Positions 7,379 through 12,698 of a stretch of 12,698 nucleotides of DNA are shown one piece after another; position 1 is the stretch's first letter; each line of letters opens with the position of its first letter. Both the position numbers and the translations under genes were made by a program. The notes below the pieces were generated by a model. The model saw only the letters and a program-made list of their open reading frames with translations, did not search any database and had not been told where the DNA came from. The stretch is from G020348385 sp964580235 (GTDB lineage Bacteria > Acidobacteriota > Aminicenantia > Aminicenantales > Aminicenantaceae): assembly GCA_964580235.1 (NCBI GenBank), contig CAZOJY010000104.1, positions 1-12,698 of the forward strand. Direction: 5' to 3'.

Positions 7379-9709
7379 TTATTTCTTTTTTTTAGCCTGC
7401 TGCATCGGATTCTTTTCTGAACGCCTTTTGCTTTTATTAACCTTAAAATAGTCCGGCTTCTTCTGAACGGTCCATGCATTATTATTCACATCCACATCAG
7501 CGGTCTCCAGGAAAGGATCAAGGGTGATATGACGAATCTCTTTTTTTGTGACGAAGATTTTATTCACAGCATCATTGGATCTGCGCCATATCTCAGCAGG
7601 AATCCTTTTTATTTCCTCTGTGCCGTCGGAATATTCAAATCTCAAGACAACAGGCATGACCATCCCTCCGAGATTGGAAAAAGCGACCTCATAATAGTTA
7701 TAGCCTGCCTTGAGCAGCTTTTTTTCTTCCTCTGTAAGCGAGTCGAGGTATTTTTTATATTCTTTTTCGTCGAGAGGTGTTACTTCAAGAGGATCATATC
7801 TATCATAAAAATCAGCCAGGGATTGATCCTTTTCCAATGCTGTTCCTTTGATGTCCGCTTCATTACGGATGTTGCTGATAAAGCGGCTCCTATTGCGGTT
7901 TGCAGCCTCGTAATCTATGGATTTTGCCATTTGTGGCTCCATCGTGTTTATTTTGTACCACTTCACATTGTTTATGGCCAAATCCACATGGTCAATGCCG
8001 AAAAACCAACCTCGCCAGAACCAGTCAAGGTCTATTCCAGAGGCGTCCTCCATGGTGCGGAAAAAATCAGAGGGCGTGGGATGTTTAAACATCCACCTCT
8101 GGGCATACTCTTTAAAAGCAAAATCAAACAGTTCTCTCCCCATGATTGTTTCCCGGAGTATATTGAGCCCTGCGGCTGTTTTGGCGTAAGCATTACTTCC
8201 CGCATGCCGATCAGAGTCGGGACTCGACATAATGGGCGACAAGTCCCGTTTGTCGCCTTTCATGTAGCCGATTACCGTATACGCCGGGCCCTCTCTTTCC
8301 GCAAAATTCCTATCCCATTCCTGTTCTGCAAGGTACTCTATAAATGTATTCAATCCTTCATCCATCCATTCCCACTGGCGTTCATCCGAATTCACTATCA
8401 TCGGGAAAAAGTTGTGACCAACCTCATGGATGATCACACCGATAAGACTGTATTTCAAACGCTTGGAGTATGTCCCGTCCGGCTCAGGCTTGCCGCCGTT
8501 AAAGCAAATCATAGGATACTCCATCCCGCCGCCCCTTCCTGATAAGACTGATATTGCTTTGGGATAGGGAAAGTCAAATGTAAATTTCGAGTACACCTTC
8601 AATGCATGAGCCACGGCTTTGGTTGAGTATTTTTCCCAGAGAGGATTGCCCTCCTTGGTGTAATAAGACATGGCAAGAGGCCACCGCTCCCCCAATTTTA
8701 CAGCCATAGCATCCCATATAAATTTTCGAGAGCTCGCAAAAGCAAAATCCCGTACATTTTCAGCTTTGAAGACCCAGACCTTCTTGCTATCTGCGTGTGA
8801 TTTCTCGTTACGAATGGCCTCCTCCTCACTGACAATCAAAACAGGACTATCAGTCGCATTACGGGCTTTTTCAATCCTGGCTTGTTGAGTATCTGTAAGC
8901 ATCTTGTCAGCATTCTGTAATATTCCAGTTGCTCCTACGATATGGTCGGAGGGGACATTGATTTTGACCATATAATTCCCAAATGGAAGTGCGAATTCGC
9001 TGCTTCCGAGAAACTGCTTATGCTGCCAGCCTTCCGTTTCGTTGTACACGGCCATCCGCGGAAAGAACTGGGCAATTGCAAAAACATAATTTCCGTCTTT
9101 TTCATAAAATTCGAATCCAGACCTTCCGCCGATTTTCACCCTGTCGTTTATGTTGTACCACCATTTCACTTTAAAAGAATATTGAGAATTGGGATTTAAT
9201 GCATCGGGAAGGTCAACCCTCATCATGGTGTTCACCACCCGGTAGTGTAAGTCTCTGCCATTGACATCTTTTACATATTCGATTTTAAACCCCCCGTCAA
9301 AATCATTGTGCAATCTTTGGAGATAACGGAAGTCCACCGTATCTGATATCCTGCCTGTTTCGGTCTTCTTCGTCATCGAGTCCTTGGCACGCATATTCTG
9401 GTCAAGCTGAAGCCAGAGATACGGGAGTTTGTCAGGAGAATTATTAAAATACGTAATTGTTTCCGTTCCGAATATCCGCTGTTTGTTCTCATCCAGTTCA
9501 ACCGAGATATCATAGTCAGCCCGCTGCTGCCAATATTCTGGCCCTGGGGCCCCAGTAGCTGTCCGGTATTCATTGGGAGTGGGCAGCTCCTGATAAAGCT
9601 GCCGGAACTGGTCCGACCGGTCCATTTTCTGAGCCAGCACAACCAAAGCATTCAGAAAGAAAAAAGAAGCAATCAAAACCAAATAGCTAAAAAGACGTTT
9701 TTTAAGCAT
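7379..9709 (-). CDS. Secreted M1-family zinc metallopeptidase (GGGMEYP type)
   Basis: The protein has 776 residues. An N-terminal signal peptide (MLKKRLFSYLVLIAS... to about VLAQ, residue 27) predicts export. The N-terminal beta domain covers about 60-300. The catalytic gluzincin core has GGGMEYP (393-399), which takes the place of the GxMEN exopeptidase motif, zinc ligands H428 and H432 in HEVGH, and E451 exactly 18 residues later in WMDEGLNTF. A downstream NAYAKTA segment fits the catalytic tyrosine region. A long C-terminal part (about 590-776) ends in a very basic tail. Such enzymes trim peptides in the periplasm or outside. I chose ATG 9709 because GGAGG precedes it with 8 bases of spacing; upstream in-frame starts would add 11 residues and hide the signal peptide. 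The gene faces the moeA fusion and probably stands alone. Confidence 0.9.
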   Translation of the reverse strand: MLKKRLFSYLVLIASFFFLNALVVLAQKMDRSDQFRQLYQELPTPNEYRTATGAPGPEYWQQRADYDISVELDENKQRIFGTETITYFNNSPDKLPYLWLQLDQNMRAKDSMTKKTETGRISDTVDFRYLQRLHNDFDGGFKIEYVKDVNGRDLHYRVVNTMMRVDLPDALNPNSQYSFKVKWWYNINDRVKIGGRSGFEFYEKDGNYVFAIAQFFPRMAVYNETEGWQHKQFLGSSEFALPFGNYMVKINVPSDHIVGATGILQNADKMLTDTQQARIEKARNATDSPVLIVSEEEAIRNEKSHADSKKVWVFKAENVRDFAFASSRKFIWDAMAVKLGERWPLAMSYYTKEGNPLWEKYSTKAVAHALKVYSKFTFDFPYPKAISVLSGRGGGMEYPMICFNGGKPEPDGTYSKRLKYSLIGVIIHEVGHNFFPMIVNSDERQWEWMDEGLNTFIEYLAEQEWDRNFAEREGPAYTVIGYMKGDKRDLSPIMSSPDSDRHAGSNAYAKTAAGLNILRETIMGRELFDFAFKEYAQRWMFKHPTPSDFFRTMEDASGIDLDWFWRGWFFGIDHVDLAINNVKWYKINTMEPQMAKSIDYEAANRNRSRFISNIRNEADIKGTALEKDQSLADFYDRYDPLEVTPLDEKEYKKYLDSLTEEEKKLLKAGYNYYEVAFSNLGGMVMPVVLRFEYSDGTEEIKRIPAEIWRRSNDAVNKIFVTKKEIRHITLDPFLETADVDVNNNAWTVQKKPDYFKVNKSKRRSEKNPMQQAKKKK

Positions 9710-9842
9710 TAAAGATACCTCCATGAAAAATTTTATCACCACAAATTAATCCCATGTTGTGTGAAAGTCCTCATGGGCAGTCATAATTCTATCAAAATGC
9801 TTCCGAGAGATATCATTCCATAGAATCGAAAAACAGGTGAAT

Positions 9843-9848
9843 ATTATA
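9843..9848 (-). promoter_or_regulatory. Possible -10 box for the M1 peptidase gene
   Basis: A perfect TATAAT on the minus strand lies about 135 bases upstream of the peptidase start. No good -35 box is found at the right distance, so this is only a candidate. The rest of 9710-9946 holds no gene; it has a small inverted repeat (CAACTG 9901-9906 with CAGTTG 9914-9919) just after the YHS gene end, without a T-tract. Confidence 0.3.
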
Positions 9849-9946
9849 TGCCTCTTTTCGTCACATATACTAGGATTTTTTCAAGTCTCCTCTCTATCCT
9901 CAACTGTCATCAGCAGTTGGAAATTACAGAAAACGGATATGAATTC

Positions 9947-10411
9947 TCACTTTTTCAATACTCCCGGCCAGTTTTTATCGGCTTTTTTGATGTAACCGGG
10001 AATATCCTTTTCCCATTTTTTGTGGATCCGCATGTTCAAATTGAGATAGAGTTTTCCGTCTACAATCTTCCAGGCTTTCGGATCGATATTGGCCGTGCTT
10101 CCCTGGGATACGGCATAGGCGCAGTAACCTCCATACTGGGGGGCATACGTCTCGGGCCCGGCCTTGAACATATCACGATGCTCGGCGCTGGAAAAATGCC
10201 AGACGGCACTGTTCCATTCATGCTGGAACTCTGGGGAACCTTTGACGGGTTCTCCTTTCGTGAAATAAGCCACAGGGTCATAGCCTTTGATGGCAATCCC
10301 TTTTTTGTTGACATTGACTGGATTCCTATCGCTGTCTCCAAACACCAAACCAGCGCTCAAGATTAAAATCAATATTAACATAAAAATCTTTTTCACCGAT
10401 TCAAACCACAT
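9947..10411 (-). CDS. Exported YHS-domain protein
   Basis: The protein has 154 residues with an N-terminal signal sequence (basic KK, then a hydrophobic run about 9-25 ending GLVFG). The mature part is a YHS domain (about 38-105): GIAIKGYDPVAYF, then WHFSSAEHRDMFKAGPETY, then APQYGGYCAYAVSQG with Cys97. It resembles the family annotated as 'YHS domain-containing (seleno)protein'. The position used by Sec in some relatives may be Cys97 here; I see no in-frame UGA. YHS domains occur in copper and other metal proteins and in mono-oxygenases; the function of the stand-alone secreted type is not known. ATG 10411 is preceded by GGAGGG at good spacing; an upstream ATG adds only seven residues. The gene has its own promoter at 10448-10476. 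Confidence 0.85.
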   Translation of the reverse strand: MWFESVKKIFMLILILILSAGLVFGDSDRNPVNVNKKGIAIKGYDPVAYFTKGEPVKGSPEFQHEWNSAVWHFSSAEHRDMFKAGPETYAPQYGGYCAYAVSQGSTANIDPKAWKIVDGKLYLNLNMRIHKKWEKDIPGYIKKADKNWPGVLKK

Positions 10412-10447
10412 GTGTTCCCTCCAAAAATACATGAACTTCTCATTCCC

Positions 10448-10476
10448 ATTATAAGAAGAATCTCAAGTCAAGCCAA
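10448..10476 (-). promoter_or_regulatory. Promoter for the YHS-domain gene
   Basis: On the minus strand TTGGCT (10476-10471) and a perfect TATAAT (10453-10448) are 17 bases apart. Transcription would begin around 10441, giving a leader of about 30 bases that includes the GGAGGG site. The -35 box overlaps the last codons of the dctP relic. Confidence 0.6.
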
Positions 10477-10612
10477 GATTTGCGCTGTTCCAGATTCGGA
10501 CACCGGCATCGAAATAGCCCAAAAGATGAAATCCCCGCTTTGCGAACGCTGGCCTCAAGCCCTCGCCGATCTCAGAGTCCAAGACCGCATAAAAATGGTC
10601 TCGATTTTCACT
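10463..10612 (-). pseudogene. Relic of a TRAP transporter substrate-binding protein (DctP), internal fragment
   Basis: In the frame ending at the TGA (10465-10463) the minus strand encodes AVLDSEIGEGLRPAF, then AKRGFHLLGYFDAGVRIWNS. This fits the conserved DctP segment before and around the ligand-binding arginine (GxR.xxNS). Nothing of the N-terminal domain or the rest of the C terminus follows. It is one frame off from the DctQ relic immediately upstream, so the two cannot form one working protein. Assignment is by motif memory. Confidence 0.55.
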
Positions 10613-10800
10613 CTCACTTTTCCCGCCGTTTTTTCCTCGATGATCTGCTTAAATAGCTCCACTGCCAAGTGGCTTCCCTTGCGGATGCAAACGGAGGATG
10701 TGAGAAAGATGATCCAGGCCTGGCAATATCGGGCTAGCTCCTCTGTCCAGGAGGGAGGATCAATAAAAATATAAATGAGTAGAACAAACACAATTCCTAT
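10555..10800 (-). pseudogene. Relic of a TRAP transporter small permease (DctQ)
   Basis: An open stretch encodes IGIVFVLLIYIFIDPP, then SWTEELARYCQAWIIFL, then RKGSHLAVELF. This is the highly typical DctQ pattern of a membrane helix, the (S/W)(T/S)EELAR signature and a RKGSH.AV loop. Full DctQ proteins have about 160-200 residues and four helices; here only about 60 match, the frame is stopped upstream by TGA, and the C-terminal half is replaced by unrelated residues before a stop at 10557-10555. It is therefore a broken remnant. Confidence 0.65.
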
Positions 10801-10929
10801 GGAAACAAATCATTTGCCAGGCTGTAACAATGAAATCTGACCTAGAAGCCCAAGTCAAACGAAATATCCAGTTTCCGCATTGCGAAGTTCATCGGTTGGA
10901 TAAAATGCATAATACGTGTTAGAAAATCC

Positions 10930-10958
10930 TGGACTGAAGAACAAAAAAGTTATATAAA
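10930..10958 (+). promoter_or_regulatory. Promoter for the 70-residue protein gene
   Basis: TGGACT (10930-10935, four of six) and TATAAA (10953-10958, five of six) are 17 bases apart. Expected start is near 10965, giving a very short leader with the ribosome binding site. Confidence 0.55.
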
Positions 10959-10981
10959 GGCTCAGTGAAGGGAGGGAAAGA

Positions 10982-11194
10982 ATGACGCAAGACCATGACA
11001 TTGAGATCGGAAGAATATCCAGGCAAGTATCGAACCAGCTTAGCCAGGCAATCAGAATCCTCGAAGACGCAAAAGACAAATGCCTGCGGACAAAGCACTC
11101 CCCTTTCCAGCGATTAGCCATGGATGAGGAAGCAAGTATACAAAAGACGATTGATGAAATAAGGCAACTTATAACAAAAGCGCAAGCTTTTTAG
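10982..11194 (+). CDS. Small helical protein of unknown function (70 residues)
   Basis: I do not recognise this protein. It is soluble and predicted largely helical from its heptad-like spacing of I/L residues (IGRISRQVSNQLSQAIRIL, then IQKTIDEIRQLI), with one cysteine and no signal peptide. That it is a real gene rests on context: a promoter at 10930-10958, GGAGGG at 10971-10976 six bases before the ATG, and an intrinsic terminator whose stem begins inside the last codons. It is therefore monocistronic. A regulatory or structural partner role is possible but nothing in the sequence says which. Confidence 0.75.
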   Translation: MTQDHDIEIGRISRQVSNQLSQAIRILEDAKDKCLRTKHSPFQRLAMDEEASIQKTIDEIRQLITKAQAF

Positions 11195-11207
11195 AGCTTG
11201 TTTTTTT
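11183..11207 (+). terminator. Intrinsic terminator of the 70-residue protein gene
   Basis: CAAGCT (11183-11188) pairs with AGCTTG (11195-11200) around a 6-base loop and is followed by seven Ts (11201-11207). It overlaps the stop codon of the gene. Confidence 0.8.
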
Positions 11208-11552
11208 CTTCCTTAGATTTGTTATAGTTATACTATCACCTTTCCAAACCGCCATAGAAAATGCTGAAAAACCGAGGAATGACAAAGCAGGACATACATC
11301 TCACGCGGAACTCTGGTATCCATACTTGTATCATTCTCCTATGCCATCATCCTCCACAACGTCTTAATCAAAAGAATTTCTTGAGGTTTCTATTTGCCAG
11401 AAACGGTGGGGCTTTCTGTCCCAAATTGCTGCTCATCTAAAGCTATGTTATCTAAAATCATAACAAGACCCAATAGGTGATACGATATATATCCCTCATC
11501 CGCTTATCCAACCAAAGGAGTTCTTTTTCCATTTAAGCTTACGTGCACAAAA
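11208..11552. other. Intergenic stretch with no recognised gene
   Basis: No credible coding frame, RNA or complete repeat is visible. There is a short palindrome ATAGT-TAT-ACTAT at 11224-11236. The words GGAATGACA and CGCGGAACTCTGG around 11277-11320 faintly recall decayed intergenic repeats, but too weakly to call. Confidence 0.5.
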
Positions 11553-11581
11553 TTGACTCGATTCCAGCAAACTGATATTCT
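11553..11581 (+). promoter_or_regulatory. Promoter for the TerB-like gene
   Basis: TTGACT (11553-11558, five of six) and TATTCT (11576-11581, four of six) are 17 bases apart. The start would fall only a few bases ahead of AGGAGG at 11592-11597. Confidence 0.5.
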
Positions 11582-11604
11582 TTTCAATCTCAGGAGGCTT
11601 CGAT

Positions 11605-12060
11605 ATGTTCAACCTGAAAAAAAGGCTTTTGAAACAGCAGGATGCAGAACCAGTTTCTCAAGAGAAAGAAGATTTCGAGCGGATACAAGTCGCCACATGT
11701 ATAATCCTTCTTGAGGTCGCAAAATCCGATGATGAATTTTCAAGCATAGAGAAAACAACATTGACAGCCATTTTGAAAAAGAAATTCAAGCTCTCGGCTG
11801 AAGCTGCCGAAGAGCTGATGGCAATCGCTGACCGGAAACGAGAAGAAAGCATCGATCTCTGGGAATTCACCCACCTTATCAATAAAAACTACACAAAGGA
11901 AGAGAAAAGAAAAATCGTCGAAGCGGTCTGGCAGGTCATCTATGCTGATGAAAAATTAGACAAGTACGAAGACCATTTTGTCCACAAGCTGGCAAAACTG
12001 CTCCAACTCAAGCATGACGACCTTATCGAGGCAAAACTCAAAATCAAGTATGGGAAATAA
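11605..12060 (+). CDS. TerB-like (tellurite-resistance TerB fold) protein
   Basis: The protein has 151 residues, cytosolic, without signal peptide. Residues about 27-145 match the all-helical TerB fold: an acidic metal-site-like AKSDDEFSSIE near the start of the domain and the repeat-related YADEKLDKYEDHFVHKLAKLL near its end, the usual pair of (A)D.(E)..E motifs. TerB folds bind divalent metals such as calcium and act in tellurite/stress and membrane-associated complexes. Stand-alone copies outside a ter cluster have no defined role, and no terC, terD or terZ gene is present. The ribosome binding site AGGAGG is at 11592-11597, 7 bases before the ATG. A sigma70-like promoter is directly upstream, so it is probably a single-gene unit. 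Confidence 0.83.
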   Translation: MFNLKKRLLKQQDAEPVSQEKEDFERIQVATCIILLEVAKSDDEFSSIEKTTLTAILKKKFKLSAEAAEELMAIADRKREESIDLWEFTHLINKNYTKEEKRKIVEAVWQVIYADEKLDKYEDHFVHKLAKLLQLKHDDLIEAKLKIKYGK

Positions 12061-12143
12061 CGATTTTTAGCTGACCCTCCTGTCCCTCTTTATTCCTCTC
12101 TATATACCGGGAAATTCATCGCCTGAATCCCCTCTAGGGGTGA

Positions 12144-12172
12144 TTGACGTCAGAAATTCGCTGGCCTACAAT
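12144..12172 (+). promoter_or_regulatory. Promoter for the 104-residue protein gene, with adjacent inverted repeat
   Basis: TTGACG (12144-12149) and TACAAT (12167-12172) are each five of six matches with an ideal 17-base spacer. Just upstream, CCCCTCTAGGGG (12129-12140) is a short inverted repeat that could be an operator or a small hairpin. Confidence 0.65.
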
Positions 12173-12204
12173 GAACCACGAAACACTCCATAAAGGAGAA
12201 AAGA

Positions 12205-12519
12205 ATGCCTCTAACAAAAGAGCAAGAAGAGCTTTACAGAAAGACTATGGATGAAGCGAAAATCCAGTATGAAAATATCGATGCAGAAATGGAACAAGAA
12301 ATTCAGAAAACAAGAGAAATCCTTGCAAAACTACAAGCCTCGAAAAAACATTTTCAACAGATCTATGAGGCCACAGCCAACCTATTAGGAATCGAAGTCG
12401 AACTCAGCGATGAGGACCAGGAGGCAGAGAAGATCGACAGCGGAAGCAATGAGGACAAAGAGGATAAAAAGCAGGCTTCTTCAAAGAATCCTGGCTCCAT
12501 GCAGGAAAAAAGCTCCTAG
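12205..12519 (+). CDS. Coiled-coil protein of unknown function with acidic tail (104 residues)
   Basis: I do not recognise this protein. Residues about 3-60 are strongly helical and heptad-like (EQEELYRKTMDEAK, EMEQEIQKTREILAKL), a likely coiled coil. Residues 68-104 are low-complexity, rich in E, D, K and S, and probably disordered. There is no signal peptide, membrane helix or cysteine. AGGAG lies about 7 bases before ATG 12205 and a near-consensus promoter is at 12144-12172, so it is real and probably transcribed alone. The helix-plus-disordered-tail layout suits a small scaffold or partner protein, but that is inference. Confidence 0.75.
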   Translation: MPLTKEQEELYRKTMDEAKIQYENIDAEMEQEIQKTREILAKLQASKKHFQQIYEATANLLGIEVELSDEDQEAEKIDSGSNEDKEDKKQASSKNPGSMQEKSS

Positions 12520-12613
12520 ATTTCTCCAGCCGAATACCCTCCCTCTCTTTCCGACAATCTTTTTTTGTCTTTCTCTATAATCCCACATATAATGTTTTAA
12601 ACCAATCACCTAT

Positions 12614-12639
12614 CCTGGATAATTCATAAATTATCCAGG
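12614..12639. repeat. Perfect 11-bp inverted repeat
   Basis: CCTGGATAATT (12614-12624) and AATTATCCAGG (12629-12639) flank a 4-base CATA loop. It has no T-tract of terminator type. It lies immediately before the repeat word at 12641-12657, suggesting it is part of the same repeat unit or mobile-element end. Confidence 0.75.
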
Positions 12640-12640
12640 C

Positions 12641-12698
12641 TAATCTGAATTATTCATGTAAGAGCATAAAATCAAGGGACACGTTACCGGAAATTCGG
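12641..12698 (+). repeat. Right copies of the 17-base and GGGACA/GGAAATTCGG repeat words, running off the window
   Basis: TAATCTGAATTATTCAT (12641-12657) repeats 7171-7187, and GGGACACGTTACCGGAAATT (12676-12695) repeats the pattern at 7236-7254. The order and strand are the same in both places, with 30 bases less between the words here. The unit is cut by the window end. Confidence 0.5.

Noticed and set aside
7226..7420. Small plus-strand open frame of 64 codons between moeA fusion and M1 gene
   Set aside because: It is built from repeat words and runs into the 3' end of the M1 peptidase gene, with no ribosome binding site or known domain.
7529..8542. Long plus-strand open frame (337 codons) opposite the M1 peptidase gene
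   Set aside because: It lies wholly antisense to the conserved catalytic region of the peptidase, has no family signature or ribosome binding site that I can see, and is explained as a shadow frame.
9901..9919. Hairpin CAACTG...CAGTTG as terminator of the YHS gene
   Set aside because: The stem is only 6 bp and no T-tract follows on the minus strand.
9848..10366. Plus-strand open frame of 172 codons opposite the YHS gene
   Set aside because: The minus strand encodes a clear signal peptide and YHS domain with promoter and ribosome binding site; the plus frame shows no recognisable domain.
11605..12060. Tellurite-resistance (ter) operon
   Set aside because: Only a stand-alone TerB-like gene is present; no terC, terD, terZ or terA partner lies nearby.

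Overview
The window reads as chromosomal DNA of a Gram-negative-type anaerobe, most likely from a draft or metagenome-derived scaffold. A run of 100 Ns sits between two copies of the same 55 bases. The gene content (the PgpH/YbeY/CorC/Era order, a MoeA plus a MoeA–binding-protein fusion, a TRAP transporter relic, a YHS lipid/metal-type exported protein and a GGGMEYP-type M1 peptidase) fits Desulfobacterota or a neighbouring phylum. That placement is inference; no marker here fixes it.

Bases 2-3462 are the 3' part of a conserved housekeeping operon on the plus strand. It holds the C-terminal end of a 7TM-HD (PgpH-type) phosphodiesterase, the rRNA-processing endonuclease YbeY, a membrane CBS-domain CorC/CNNM-type protein and the ribosome-assembly GTPase Era. 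The genes overlap or nearly touch. The exception is the corC-era junction, where a degenerate dispersed repeat (words like TGTCATTG..GAAGCAATCTC) has been inserted. The CorC gene is complete once the scaffold-gap artefact is removed (409 residues). A tRNA-His gene with encoded CCA follows at 3638-3714.

Bases 3979-7159 hold two overlapping molybdenum/tungsten cofactor genes behind a good sigma70-like promoter: a standard MoeA, then a MoeA whose C terminus carries an extra periplasmic-binding-protein-like domain. They are visibly AT-richer than the flanking genes, start beside the tRNA and end beside repeat relics, so horizontal acquisition is a reasonable guess.

Bases 7379-10411 carry two minus-strand genes for exported proteins: a secreted M1-family zinc peptidase and a small secreted YHS-domain protein. 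Upstream of the YHS gene (10463-10800) are scrambled relics of a TRAP transporter: a DctQ piece fused out of frame to an internal DctP piece. The YHS gene promoter lies inside or at the edge of that relic.

Bases 10953-12519 hold three short plus-strand genes, each with its own recognisable promoter and ribosome binding site: a 70-residue helical protein of unknown function with a clear terminator, a TerB-like protein, and a 104-residue coiled-coil protein with an acidic tail. The right end (12614-12698) has a perfect 11-bp inverted repeat and repeat words also found at 7171-7254, probably the edge of a mobile element or repeat unit that continues outside the window. I found no CRISPR array, toxin-antitoxin pair, defence system or complete insertion sequence.
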